Position numbers and translations under genes: made by a program | Shown here: piece by piece, positions 1-8,616 of the stretch | Layout of the letters: each line of letters begins with the position of its first letter | Numbering within the stretch: position 1 is the first letter of the stretch | The notes under the pieces: model-generated | The model's input: only the letters and a program-made list of their open reading frames with translations | Told to the model about the DNA's origin: nothing | Databases searched by the model: none | Assembly: GCA_001689495.1 (NCBI GenBank) | Contig: LUJS01000050.1 | Span: 127,013 to 191,012, forward strand | DNA length: 64,000 nt | Direction: 5' to 3' | Source of the DNA: Bacteroidales bacterium M8 | Lineage (GTDB): Bacteria; Bacteroidota; Bacteroidia; Bacteroidales; Muribaculaceae

Positions 1-624
1 TTCGGTGTCACCTGCGAGAATTGCCTTACCACCAGCAATTTCATTCGGGTCAGTTGTAGTCAAGTTGTCAAGCACACGAGCAAGAGCACCATCGAAATAC
101 TTCATTGGGCCTGCTGCTGTCTTGCCACCAAGAACTGTAGCACCGGTAGGACAAGTGATCTTGGCATCTACGCCGCCCTTACGAGCGCACCAGATAGAAT
201 CGCCAATATACTGGTCTTTCTTGTCAATAAGCAGATGGAGCATCTTCGACTGAACCTTGGGATCAAGGTCGCGGAACAGGAGCTGACCGTCCGGCTGGAA
301 GGGCTTCCAATATTCCTCAAAGTCACGAGGATTAAACTCAAGATAAACCATCAAATCCTGTGGATCGAGGTAACGCTCCGAGAAAGTGTACTGGTTAAAG
401 CCATCCTCAGTAGCTGCACCCTCAGTCGAGGTAGGAGTAGGTTTGTTGTCTTGAATGATTTCACCGAGTTCAATGTGAGGAAGCACATAGCGCTTCTGAA
501 CACCAGACTTGATGTGAATCAAGCCCTCGGCAAAAGTGTCATTACCTTGCGCGGTATAGACCAAAAGGTCTTCCAACACTTCACCGGCGTAGGTATTACC
601 GGCGTAATTAATATTGCTTGCCAT
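1..624 (-). CDS. Major capsid protein, N-terminal part (cut by window edge)
   Basis: Starts with ATG at 624 on the minus strand and stays open for 208 codons to the window edge, so the C-terminus is missing. The protein begins MASNINYAGNTYAGEVLEDL and continues with a YLDPQDLMVYLEFNPRDF segment, the look of the major capsid protein of many Bacteroidales tailed phages. It follows the prohead protease/scaffold gene by 19 bp, the usual protease-capsid order. Assignment rests on recalled family resemblance plus position; a tail or other shell protein is less likely. Confidence 0.7.
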   Translation of the reverse strand, partial: MASNINYAGNTYAGEVLEDLLVYTAQGNDTFAEGLIHIKSGVQKRYVLPHIELGEIIQDNKPTPTSTEGAATEDGFNQYTFSERYLDPQDLMVYLEFNPRDFEEYWKPFQPDGQLLFRDLDPKVQSKMLHLLIDKKDQYIGDSIWCARKGGVDAKITCPTGATVLGGKTAAGPMKYFDGALARVLDNLTTTDPNEIAGGKAILAGDTE

Positions 625-643
625 TATATCGTGTCAATATGGA

Positions 644-1948
644 TTAGCTAAAGGTTTTCAACTCGAAGTCACCTACGACTGCCTTAACCTTTTCGGCAAG
701 CTGCTCTTCAGTGCTCTTCATAGACTTCTCAGCCGCATCTACGTTGGCTGGATCATTTGCAATTTCCTGAGTAACTTTATCGCGTGGTGCAAGACCAGCC
801 AAAGTTTTCTCAACCAGAGGAAGATTGGCTTCTGCCATGCTGACCCATTCGGCTTCATCTTCTGCCGGAATCTTACCAGCTGTCACAGCTGCCTGAACGA
901 TCTCTTGAATGTGAGCAACTTTCGCAGCCGCCTCAGCATCCTGATACGTTTTCAACTTGTCCTTGACTTCAGTGAGCTCATCAGCAAAATTCTTTGCCTC
1001 GGCCTCCTTGCCCTTGTACTGAATCTTCAATTCGTCGAGTTCTGCCTTAGTCTTAATAAGGTCCTCCTGAGCGGTCTGTAGCTCTGCCTTAACAGTATTA
1101 AGAGCAGCCTCGGCATTTGTCAACTCAGTAATGCGAGGAGCTACGGATGCCACCGGGGTGTCCTTTGCCAAACCAAGCTGGGCACATACTGTGTCAAAAG
1201 CCAGTTCTTTTTCGTTCATTACTTGTTGTTTTTGATTAGTTTGCTTATTTTGTTCAAGAATAGCGAGTGTTTTCTCGATAAGTTTGCTTTCAGTCACTTC
1301 ATCGGCTATCGCAGCCATGATGTCTCGAATCGAGGTGACACTCTGCACACCTTCAATTTTGTTTTTGATGTCAGCCCTTACTTGCTCAGATGTGCGAATC
1401 ACATTCTTACTCGGCAATATGCCAGCTTCTACAGCCTCTTTAGCCGATAAGTAAGTACCATCAGCATTTCCTTCACCGTCCATAATCTCACGAACTTTGG
1501 ACTTTTTGATGCCGAATCGTTTTTGATAGATGGTTTCCAACTGTCCACGGAAAGCCTTCAGCATGTTCTGTGTCGTTTCATCCTGAGCATCAATCGCATT
1601 CACAAATGGATTATGAATCATCAAGATGGAATAATCGTGCATATACAGCTTTGTGCCAGCCGCCCAAATAACACTACCCATTGAGGCTGCAATACCTTCA
1701 ATTACACAGTGCGTTTCGATTGGACAAGACTGAATGACAGAGAATGTGCTCATGCCCGAAACGACCGAACCACCTTCTGAATTGATTAGAATCAATATTT
1801 TAGATGGCTTGACGTAATTCTGAAGCCACAAAAACTCGTCATTGAATCGAGCTGTTGTTTCCGATGTAACCGGACCGTAGAAACGAATGACTGCCGGTTT
1901 GTTCTCGGAAGCCTCACCAACAATGTACTTGTATTCGTTCTCGTTCAT
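644..1948 (-). CDS. ClpP-like prohead protease fused to scaffold domain
   Basis: A 434-residue protein with an N-terminal ClpP/SppA-type serine protease domain (about residues 15-200). The nucleophile is Ser89 in GIAASMGS and the likely catalytic His is His112 in MIHNP. Residues 240-400 are a charged, probably coiled-coil region typical of phage scaffold. Such proteins cleave scaffold and sometimes capsid during head maturation. An internal in-frame ATG at codon 243 (MNEKELAF), preceded by an A-rich leader like other starts here, could give a free scaffold protein. The start at 1948 lies behind the late leader motif GCTATTCTTC. It follows the connector genes and precedes the capsid gene. Confidence 0.85.
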   Translation of the reverse strand: MNENEYKYIVGEASENKPAVIRFYGPVTSETTARFNDEFLWLQNYVKPSKILILINSEGGSVVSGMSTFSVIQSCPIETHCVIEGIAASMGSVIWAAGTKLYMHDYSILMIHNPFVNAIDAQDETTQNMLKAFRGQLETIYQKRFGIKKSKVREIMDGEGNADGTYLSAKEAVEAGILPSKNVIRTSEQVRADIKNKIEGVQSVTSIRDIMAAIADEVTESKLIEKTLAILEQNKQTNQKQQVMNEKELAFDTVCAQLGLAKDTPVASVAPRITELTNAEAALNTVKAELQTAQEDLIKTKAELDELKIQYKGKEAEAKNFADELTEVKDKLKTYQDAEAAAKVAHIQEIVQAAVTAGKIPAEDEAEWVSMAEANLPLVEKTLAGLAPRDKVTQEIANDPANVDAAEKSMKSTEEQLAEKVKAVVGDFELKTFS

Positions 1949-1998
1949 TTGCTATTTTCTGAAGAATAGCAAGTGCATAAAACAAAGGTTGTTTCTGG

Positions 1999-2724
1999 CT
2001 ACTCCGTATATCCAGCCACGTCCTCAAATTTCGGGTCTTTATGGTCATCGTGCCCATCCATATTGTTTTCAGGTATCTGGTCTGAATGGTTTGTGAATGG
2101 GGGTACTACCAATGTCCGCTCTACATAGTTTCGGTAGCGATATGAAGTGTAGCTTCTAAACCATACTTCATACGTTATCCAATACTGCTGAAGACCATCA
2201 TCAAAATTTTCAACTTGGTCGAAATATGTAAGCTGACACCTCTCTGTTAGTGGTGCAAACTTTGACTTATTCGCTTCAATAGCATTATGCACCCTCTGGA
2301 ACACATCATAGCCTTCAGTCTGGTATTCATCATCGCCAATATTCAAGCGATTGAGCACAAAGCATATTCTCAAATCGGCTCTTCCTTCGCCAATTCTGGA
2401 AGTCTGAACGAGCCAGCGCATATTGATGAGATGAACGAAGACAGCTGGAAATGCCAGCGCATATTCCAAATTCTGCTTGTCGTTTTTGATTCGAGCCAAC
2501 TGCCCTTGATTCATTTTGATAGTCCGGAAGAGTGGTGGGCTATCTGGATTGTTGGGATCAACTCGCAAATCCTTCAAAATGCTTTCTACAGCCCTATAAA
2601 TTTCAGACAATGGATTCGCTTCATACAATTCCTCTTCAGTCTGTATTGTACCACTGGAAGGAGGTGTAATCTCAGTGTCAGAAGGTTTTTCAGGTATAGT
2701 ATGTTTCTTTTTGTCAACTATCAT
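1999..2724 (-). CDS. Putative head-tail connector / tail terminator protein
   Basis: 241 residues, not recognised with certainty. The N-terminal 40 residues are Pro/Thr/Glu-rich and look disordered. The rest is mixed alpha-beta with WLVQTSRIGEG and WITYEVWFRS segments. It overlaps the next upstream gene by 4 bp (ATGA), so the two are translationally coupled. Position between a gp10-like protein and the protease in a head operon suggests a joining or tail-completion protein, a role inferred from context only. Confidence 0.5.
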   Translation of the reverse strand: MIVDKKKHTIPEKPSDTEITPPSSGTIQTEEELYEANPLSEIYRAVESILKDLRVDPNNPDSPPLFRTIKMNQGQLARIKNDKQNLEYALAFPAVFVHLINMRWLVQTSRIGEGRADLRICFVLNRLNIGDDEYQTEGYDVFQRVHNAIEANKSKFAPLTERCQLTYFDQVENFDDGLQQYWITYEVWFRSYTSYRYRNYVERTLVVPPFTNHSDQIPENNMDGHDDHKDPKFEDVAGYTE

Positions 2725-3206
2725 TTAGGTAATCCTTCAAATATGTGAACACTCAACTTTTTCAATTCAGCAACAAGCACAGTGGAATGACCTATAAATT
2801 GACGTTCCTTTTTAGGACCTCTTAATGGCTTGTTGGTCAATGAATTCAAATTGTTATGTACAGCAGCATAGCAAAATCCTCGATGACGATTAACAAATGA
2901 ATTGAATTCTGCTGGGTCAGTGTGGATAATCACTTGGTGATTCTTTACACTCTTGACCTTAATAGAATCATAGAGAGTGCCGTATTGTCTCAGAATTGCT
3001 GTGCCACCAATATATTTCCCTTGCCATTGTGCCCAAGGACGGCTGTTCAAAGTGTTCATTCGCTGTTTCACGAATGAACCTTGGAACACTTCTACAGCAG
3101 CACGTCCAGCTTTCACTTCAAAATTGTGGACATTCACTGTGAATTTATGATCAGCGCCAACCCATTGAGCTGCCATTTGAGATGGCGTTATCTTAATTAT
3201 TGGCAT
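2721..3206 (-). CDS. Phage virion morphogenesis protein (gpG/HK97 gp10-like)
   Basis: 161 residues. The VEVFQGSFVKQRMNTL and YGTLYDSIKVKSV stretches resemble the Mu gpG / HK97 gp10 virion morphogenesis family, which takes part in tail completion. It overlaps the minor head gene upstream by 14 bp and the following gene by 4 bp. Family assignment is by pattern and position. Confidence 0.55.
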   Translation of the reverse strand: MPIIKITPSQMAAQWVGADHKFTVNVHNFEVKAGRAAVEVFQGSFVKQRMNTLNSRPWAQWQGKYIGGTAILRQYGTLYDSIKVKSVKNHQVIIHTDPAEFNSFVNRHRGFCYAAVHNNLNSLTNKPLRGPKKERQFIGHSTVLVAELKKLSVHIFEGLPK

Positions 3207-4020
3207 TGAAATATTTATCTTTTATCCTTTGTGTAATAGATTGTAGTGCTTTGTTGTGCTCAGGAACAATCTGGAAGTATGGGTGTTCATCTGAAAAGAT
3301 TCGACCGCCCAATGCAACACTTTCCTTAAAGGTCGGGTTAAACCAATCTGGCATTTCCAACTTCTTTTTATTTGCCGCCTGAACGCTATTAGTCACTGTA
3401 TCTTCAATCAAGAAGCAACGGCACATGTGCTCAATCGGTGGAATCAACCAAGCTGGAAAACTCGCTTTGGGGGCAGAAACGCCCTCATACTGCAAGTGCC
3501 ACGGACGCACACGCTCATCACCTTGTGTCATGTATGTGAGGATTGTGGTTGGCTTCATAGCAACAAGACCGGCTGCAATAATCATCGCATACTCAGCGTC
3601 TTTATTCTCGACATAGGCGTATCGCTTATTATATCTGTCAAATATTGCATATACGTCATCTTCGGTCAGCCCTTCATGCTCTTCCTCCTCATCAAGATCA
3701 GGCAATTCGGAAAGCATTTGATATTCCTCTGCTACTGCAAAATCAATAAGATTTTCGACCGCAGCCACCACAATATCGCGTCTTGCAGCGTCCAGTTCAG
3801 ATAAACCATCTTTGTTCCTTAACAGCTCTAATGCGTCTTCTAAAGTTATATTGAAGCCATCAAGAGCATGACCAATAATATGGCTTGCTCGTAAAGCCAT
3901 GAGTTCTTCGACAGCTTCCAAGCGACCGTCTTCATCTGCATCGCTACCCACAAAATGCTCGAATATAGCCAGTAGCGCAAGGTATTCTTTTTCATCTCGT
4001 TCTTTATCATCTTCGGGCAA
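3193..4020 (-). CDS. MuF-like minor head protein
   Basis: 275 residues. The N-terminal half is acidic and helical. The C-terminal half carries the signature of the SPP1 gp7/Mu F head morphogenesis domain: DERVRPWHLQYEG followed by PPIEHMCRCFL, the conserved R-x-x-H ... C-R-C arrangement. These proteins bind the portal and enter the procapsid in few copies. The gene lies directly after the portal gene, which is the standard order. Confidence 0.75.
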   Translation of the reverse strand: MPEDDKERDEKEYLALLAIFEHFVGSDADEDGRLEAVEELMALRASHIIGHALDGFNITLEDALELLRNKDGLSELDAARRDIVVAAVENLIDFAVAEEYQMLSELPDLDEEEEHEGLTEDDVYAIFDRYNKRYAYVENKDAEYAMIIAAGLVAMKPTTILTYMTQGDERVRPWHLQYEGVSAPKASFPAWLIPPIEHMCRCFLIEDTVTNSVQAANKKKLEMPDWFNPTFKESVALGGRIFSDEHPYFQIVPEHNKALQSITQRIKDKYFNANN

Positions 4021-4058
4021 CCTTTGAGCTTTAACCTCGGAGAGTAAAGTGGTGCCCT

Positions 4059-5375
4059 TTACTTTCTCTCCTTCAGAAAATTTACCGCCCCACGGTGTCT
4101 GCCGTATCTACGGTAATATTCATCATCAGACATTCGATAGTGACCGTCTGAATCCTCACGACCAACCGATACACCACCAGCACCACCAGTCTGGAGGTTG
4201 ATCTGTTTGCCAACAGCTACACCAAAAGTCTTTTCAATTTCCTCTGACGGAACTTCAAATCGGTCAGAAAGAGCTGAGAATAGTTCAATCTGCTCTTTAT
4301 TTGACATTTCCAGTCTGTTTGAATACTTAAATTCAAGACCCGGCTTGATATAACCAATAGCAATAAGGCGTGGAATGATCTCCTCATTCATCACATTTTC
4401 GATATATTCACGATAGACAGCAATTCTGTCACGGAAAATATCTTGGTGAGCGCGAGTAGCACCAACATAAGATTGAGTAGCGCCAGCCATAGACTCTGAG
4501 CCAAGAATAAGATTCGATACTTCAGCGTTCACTCGCTCAATCAAACCAGTAAACACTTTCTCTGAATTGGACATAGTGAATGTCTTGATGTCCACTTCAT
4601 CATTCAAGCCAGTCACAACCACCTTATTTTGAGCGGCACTCGCAATTTCGTTGGCTAATCTCTGACGATCCTGATTGCTTTCACCTTCAGTCTTACCGTG
4701 AATGATAGGCTGACCATAAGTATGTGAGAAATTCACATAGTTAGCCATCGTGAATTTTTTTGCCAAAATCAAAGGTGTGGTCGAAGAGAACAACCCCAAT
4801 GTGCCTGAATTGATAAGCACATACAGTTTTTCATACTGTTTGTCTTCAAAATTCCATCCGGGCAACCAAATACCTTGGCGGCGCACAATTCGTTTTTGGT
4901 CTGGAAGAATATTGCGTCGCTCAATAATATTCACTTCGTTAAGTCTGCCGGTTCGTGGATTGATTTCTGGGCATATTTCTATGCCTGTGTAACCATACAA
5001 CTTTGCTTCCACAATACCACGAATGATTTTAGTGAACTGAGTGCCTTGTATTTTGCGCGTTTCTTCGATGTCTTTCTCCCATCTGCCTTTTTCATTCTGT
5101 TTAGCAAGCATATATCGCTCACCGACAATTTGGGATTCAAGAGTTTCAAGAACGCCAGATAAGTGCGCATCTTGCTGGACACACGCTTCATAAAGGTCAA
5201 TGAGCTTACTGCGGTCATCAAGTACAGTACCGTTTATCACTTGGTTCTGTACAGACTTGAATCGACAATAGCGCTCAATTTCCCTCACATATTCTTGGAT
5301 AGTCTTCTTACTGGTGCGGAATATGCTCTCCAGCAAATCGACATTGAAAGGTTCCTTATCGGTCGTTGTAGCCAT
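4059..5375 (-). CDS. Portal protein (DUF935/Mu gp29-like)
   Basis: 438 residues. The portal forms the dodecameric DNA gate at the capsid vertex. Segments SESMAGATQSYVGATRAHQD and YIENVMNEEIIPRL near residues 285-340 match DUF935-type portals. It is the first gene of the leftward head operon and begins 16 bp past the late leader motif GCTATTCTTC (5400-5391 on the minus strand). The matching terminase is far away on the other strand at 52.4 kb, which is an unusual split. Confidence 0.8.
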   Translation of the reverse strand: MATTTDKEPFNVDLLESIFRTSKKTIQEYVREIERYCRFKSVQNQVINGTVLDDRSKLIDLYEACVQQDAHLSGVLETLESQIVGERYMLAKQNEKGRWEKDIEETRKIQGTQFTKIIRGIVEAKLYGYTGIEICPEINPRTGRLNEVNIIERRNILPDQKRIVRRQGIWLPGWNFEDKQYEKLYVLINSGTLGLFSSTTPLILAKKFTMANYVNFSHTYGQPIIHGKTEGESNQDRQRLANEIASAAQNKVVVTGLNDEVDIKTFTMSNSEKVFTGLIERVNAEVSNLILGSESMAGATQSYVGATRAHQDIFRDRIAVYREYIENVMNEEIIPRLIAIGYIKPGLEFKYSNRLEMSNKEQIELFSALSDRFEVPSEEIEKTFGVAVGKQINLQTGGAGGVSVGREDSDGHYRMSDDEYYRRYGRHRGAVNFLKERK

Positions 5376-5377
5376 TA

Positions 5378-5617
5378 ATATTCGTTTTCAGAAGAATAGC
5401 CGATAAGTGATATTTCCGTTTTTCAGCGAAACGCAAAATAAAATCCAAAACTTAATAAGAGTTAAATTTGGGATTTTCGATTTACTTGTAAATATCAGTA
5501 ATTTAGCATATAACGAATTTATAAAGTGTTAAATATATGATTTTGTTTGGCTATGTCAAATATCTGTATTAACTTTGCTGTCGATAAAAAATATGTTTAA
5601 CCCCAAATACCACCACA
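5378..5617. promoter_or_regulatory. Divergent control region between late head operon and rightward genes
   Basis: AT-rich 240 bp separating the minus-strand head operon from the plus-strand gene at 5618. It holds the late leader motif for the portal gene at 5391-5400 (minus) and a clean Bacteroidota promoter for the plus strand at 5546-5577. A GTGTTAAATATA segment just upstream of that promoter is repeated at the 43.46-kb promoter. Confidence 0.7.
5546..5577 (+). promoter_or_regulatory. Bacteroidota-type promoter
   Basis: TTTG at 5546-5549, 20 bp spacer, TAACTTTG at 5570-5577, matching the primary sigma consensus of Bacteroidota. The start codon at 5618 is 41 bp downstream. It would be read by host RNA polymerase without phage factors. 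Confidence 0.75.
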
Positions 5618-6154
5618 ATGAACGAAGGATTTGATTACTTCCGAATCAAGATGGCGTGGAATGCCGAGCAAGAAGACGGCTCTCTCGCCAAGGTGAAAAC
5701 CGAAGACTTGGTGTATGCTTCAAGCTACACTGAAGCAGAAAAAATTGCGTATGCTCTGATTGAAGACCAGCAGCGTACCAAAAATGGTGATGCGTCTTTT
5801 GAAATCCTGAAGACTAAGATTTCAGAGATGCTGTACAACGACAATCTCTTGCACGATTCTGAACTTGTAGGAGGTCTGGTGTACAACTACCTTGACCCAG
5901 AAGCTGATGAAAATATCGGCATCTATGCTGTGAAAGTGATGATTGTCACTGTTGACGAGCGTACCGCAAAAGAAAAGCGTACCTACGAAACCCTCTACAC
6001 GCCCGCAAGCTCCAACACGGATGCTGCTGATCGAATCAGCAAACACCTCAACAAATGTATGTCGGACTTCGTGATCCGTGACATCAAATTTGACAAAGCA
6101 GAATCTATACTCTGGCCCACAGACGTATTTGAAGCAAAAGCTAATGTAGCTTAA
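5618..6154 (+). CDS. DUF4494-like protein
   Basis: 178 residues. The layout matches DUF4494, a family of unknown function common in Bacteroidales mobile DNA: an opening with KVKTEDLVYASSYTEAEKIA, a central FEILKTKISEM, an AVKVMIVTVDERTAKEKR strand pair, and a final ISKHLNKCMSDFVIRDI helix-strand. It is the first gene behind the 5546 promoter and overlaps the next gene by one base. Confidence 0.7.
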   Translation: MNEGFDYFRIKMAWNAEQEDGSLAKVKTEDLVYASSYTEAEKIAYALIEDQQRTKNGDASFEILKTKISEMLYNDNLLHDSELVGGLVYNYLDPEADENIGIYAVKVMIVTVDERTAKEKRTYETLYTPASSNTDAADRISKHLNKCMSDFVIRDIKFDKAESILWPTDVFEAKANVA

Positions 6155-6615
6155 TGAGCAAAGCCACAACTGGAAGGCGAATAGAAGACATTACTTGCAC
6201 CGAGCAAGCCTTTCCAGAATTTCCCCATCTGCTCATCGGGGAGGCAAATGATAAAAGCGTCAAATATTTCGACGCCACCGCATATCTCGAAAAATCTGGT
6301 CTATCACTTTACTCAGCAGAGGATTTCCTGAGTAACTACTTTCATCCAATCAATGCACTCGTAGAAGCCTATGAGCTTGATAGAAAAATAGTGTGCATTG
6401 AAAATCTTGAAGGCCATCTCCTAATTGATAGTAGTCTAATCTACTTGTTTATCTCCTATGCTAATCCAGACTTCTTGGCTTATCTCAATGACCGTGTTGA
6501 TGAGCTTTTGACTCACGGTTTTTGCGTGTCTGACGCTTACCTCTTCAGAGCTGCCAAGGACCGGTTAATGCCAGAGGTCTTCTTAACAGGAGATAATGGC
6601 ACCCAGACAGACTAA
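6154..6615 (+). CDS. Hypothetical phage protein
   Basis: 153 residues, not recognised. Features visible are VKYFDATAYLEKSG, IENLEGHLLIDSSLIY and FISYANPDFLAYLNDRVDELL, a mostly helical acidic protein. The VDELLTHGF end resembles the helix following KilA-N-type domains, but the core signature is absent. Coupled to both neighbours (1-bp and 20-bp overlaps). Confidence 0.6.
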   Translation: MSKATTGRRIEDITCTEQAFPEFPHLLIGEANDKSVKYFDATAYLEKSGLSLYSAEDFLSNYFHPINALVEAYELDRKIVCIENLEGHLLIDSSLIYLFISYANPDFLAYLNDRVDELLTHGFCVSDAYLFRAAKDRLMPEVFLTGDNGTQTD

Positions 6616-6976
6616 AGAAGCAAGAAGAATCCTCGTATTCAATCCACTCAAAAAATTTATTGGCGTATTCGCTTCACAGCTGCAAGCTGCAAGAATCTTA
6701 GGAGTCAAGACTCCTACTATCAAGGCAGCGTGTGACGGAACTGCAATCTCTACATGCAGCCTCTATCTTCGCTGGTGGAATCCAGAAATAGAAATAGATG
6801 TTGACAAAGAGCTTGGCGAACTCACCCTGTCAGAGTATGACCAACTATGTGGAGTACAGCGCAAAGTTTATCGAAACAAGCGTATGAATCGAGAGCATTG
6901 GACATACAACATGAAAGCAACCCCAGAAAAACTTAAAAGACTCAAAAGAAAAGATGAAAGTACAGATAATCAATAA
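6596..6976 (+). CDS. Small protein with NUMOD1-like DNA-binding helix
   Basis: 126 residues. KKFIGVFASQLQAARILGVKTPTIKAACDG (residues 18-47) looks like a NUMOD1-type helix-turn-helix, a module usually attached to homing endonucleases. No nuclease domain follows, only a basic tail. A purine-rich AACAGGAGATA sits directly before the ATG, one of few Shine-Dalgarno-like sites in this phage. Overlaps dut by 23 bp. Confidence 0.5.
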   Translation: MAPRQTKEARRILVFNPLKKFIGVFASQLQAARILGVKTPTIKAACDGTAISTCSLYLRWWNPEIEIDVDKELGELTLSEYDQLCGVQRKVYRNKRMNREHWTYNMKATPEKLKRLKRKDESTDNQ

Positions 6977-7388
6977 CTCAAAGCATGACCTCCCGGCATA
7001 CGCTACAGACGGTGCCGCAGGCATGGACCTTCGCGCAAACATCGAGCATCCCATTGTACTCAGCCCTATGGAACGTGTGTTGATACCTACTGGTCTCAAA
7101 ATCGCTCTTCCTATCGGCTATGAAGCACAAATCAGACCAAGAAGCGGCATGGCTCTAAAGCATGGCATCACATGCGCCAACACCCCCGGTACAATCGACT
7201 ATGACTATCGTGGCGACGTGGGTATCATTCTCATCAATCTCGGCACCGAGCCCTTCGTCATCAATGATGGAGACCGTATCGCTCAGATGGTCATCAACAA
7301 ATATGAACGCATCGTATGGGAGCCGGTTGACGAGCTGCCTGAAACAGAACGTGGCGAAGGCGCATACGGACATACCGGCGTGAAATAA
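6954..7388 (+). CDS. dut: Deoxyuridine triphosphatase (dUTPase)
   Basis: 144 residues, the normal length for a trimeric dUTPase, which hydrolyses dUTP to dUMP and keeps uracil out of phage DNA. All five motifs are visible: AGMDL (I), RPRSG (II), GTIDYDYRGDVGI (III, with the catalytic Asp), GDRIAQMV (IV), and a C-terminal RGEGAYGHTG (V, in place of the usual GGFGSTG). Lies in the nucleotide/DNA metabolism stretch before the ligase. Confidence 0.93.
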   Translation: MKVQIINNSKHDLPAYATDGAAGMDLRANIEHPIVLSPMERVLIPTGLKIALPIGYEAQIRPRSGMALKHGITCANTPGTIDYDYRGDVGIILINLGTEPFVINDGDRIAQMVINKYERIVWEPVDELPETERGEGAYGHTGVK

Positions 7389-7419
7389 TGTATTCAAGCA
7401 AATAATTAACCAATCAATC

Positions 7420-7447
7420 AGGGGAGGGCTTCTTCCGGCTCTCCCCA
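7420..7447 (+). terminator. Hairpin after dut
   Basis: GGGGAG ... CTCCCC stem with an inner GC pair followed by AATTT. It could be an attenuator or terminator between dut and the KilA-N gene. The T run is weak. Confidence 0.4.
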
Positions 7448-7457
7448 ATTTCGATAT

Positions 7458-8606
7458 ATGAATACAACCATTTTAACCAAAGAATTGTCTATCGGCTCAA
7501 AGCCGGTCAAGGTGCTTCTGGAAGGCAATTCTAATATCTGGATATGCGTCCATGATTTATGCTGCGTGATGAGCAGACCTCAGTTCATGTGCAACAACCC
7601 AGTATTTACGATGTGTCCATCTGCACAGAAAATCAAATTCAAAAAGAATAAAGATTCTATGTGGGGCATTCGTAAATCGGATGTGGCAAAGTATTTCTAC
7701 TTGATTCGTCAAGAGAATACCTATACTGAACGGATGTACAAGCAGATTGTATCATGGGCAGAATCACTTACGCCAGAAATTATCATCAATGCACCGGGCG
7801 TAAGTCATAAAATGACTCCCGCAACACCTCAAAGTGCGCAACCCGCTCAGGAAATCACAACCTATCAATACAATGGGCGCAACATTTCCTTCTTGAACGG
7901 CACTAACATGATGGTTAACGCCACCCAGATGGCTGCGGCTTTCAACAAAGTGCCTAAAGATTGGCTTCGTAACCAATCCACTCAAGAGTTTATTTCCACA
8001 TTATCAACCGTTAGGCAGATTCGCCCAACGGAACTTATCACCAAACAACAAGGTGGAAATGGCGAACAAGGAACATGGATGCACGAAGACGTAGCAATCG
8101 AATTTGCGCGTTGGTTATCCCCTGCATTTGCTATATGGTGTAATGATAGAATCAAAGAACTTCTATCTCATGGCATTACAGCAATGCCTGACACCATTGA
8201 GCAAATCATCGCAGACCCTTCCTTTGCTATCAAGACACTTCAAGCTCTGCAAGAAGAACGCCAAGCAAAAGAATTGGCAATCAGAGAACGAAATGATGCC
8301 CGTTCTCAGGTGATTCTTCAGAAACCTAAAGCGGACTACTACGATGCAGTAATCGAATCTCGTGAGCTCTATACAACACTCCAAATTGCTGGTGAACTTG
8401 GTATGTGCTATCGCACCTTACGTCTGAAGCTCTTCAAACTTGGCGTTGTAACCACTGAAACCGGACCAATGTACACCTCACAAGGTTACGAGGATTGGGG
8501 CGAAATGGTGGTAACTCCGGGACCAAAGCGTAGTACCTTCCTCAGATGGAATAAACGAGGACGTGAAGGCATTTTCTCACTCATCAACCCAACCCTGCCA
8601 GTTTAA
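7458..8606 (+). CDS. KilA-N / KilAC phage antirepressor-type protein
   Basis: 382 residues. The middle (about 140-235) is a KilA-N domain: TNMMVNATQMAAAF, KDWLRNQSTQEFI, and GTWMHEDVAIEFARWLSPAF. The C-terminus (about 290-340) is a KilAC/ANT domain: KADYYDAVIESRELYTTLQIAGEL followed by a helix-turn-helix CYRTLRLKLFKLGVV. The N-terminal 110 residues resemble a Bro-N-like domain. Such proteins are phage transcription regulators or antirepressors. No separate repressor lies beside it; the repressor is at 19.6 kb. Confidence 0.8.
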   Translation: MNTTILTKELSIGSKPVKVLLEGNSNIWICVHDLCCVMSRPQFMCNNPVFTMCPSAQKIKFKKNKDSMWGIRKSDVAKYFYLIRQENTYTERMYKQIVSWAESLTPEIIINAPGVSHKMTPATPQSAQPAQEITTYQYNGRNISFLNGTNMMVNATQMAAAFNKVPKDWLRNQSTQEFISTLSTVRQIRPTELITKQQGGNGEQGTWMHEDVAIEFARWLSPAFAIWCNDRIKELLSHGITAMPDTIEQIIADPSFAIKTLQALQEERQAKELAIRERNDARSQVILQKPKADYYDAVIESRELYTTLQIAGELGMCYRTLRLKLFKLGVVTTETGPMYTSQGYEDWGEMVVTPGPKRSTFLRWNKRGREGIFSLINPTLPV

Positions 8607-8616
8607 CAACCATAAT

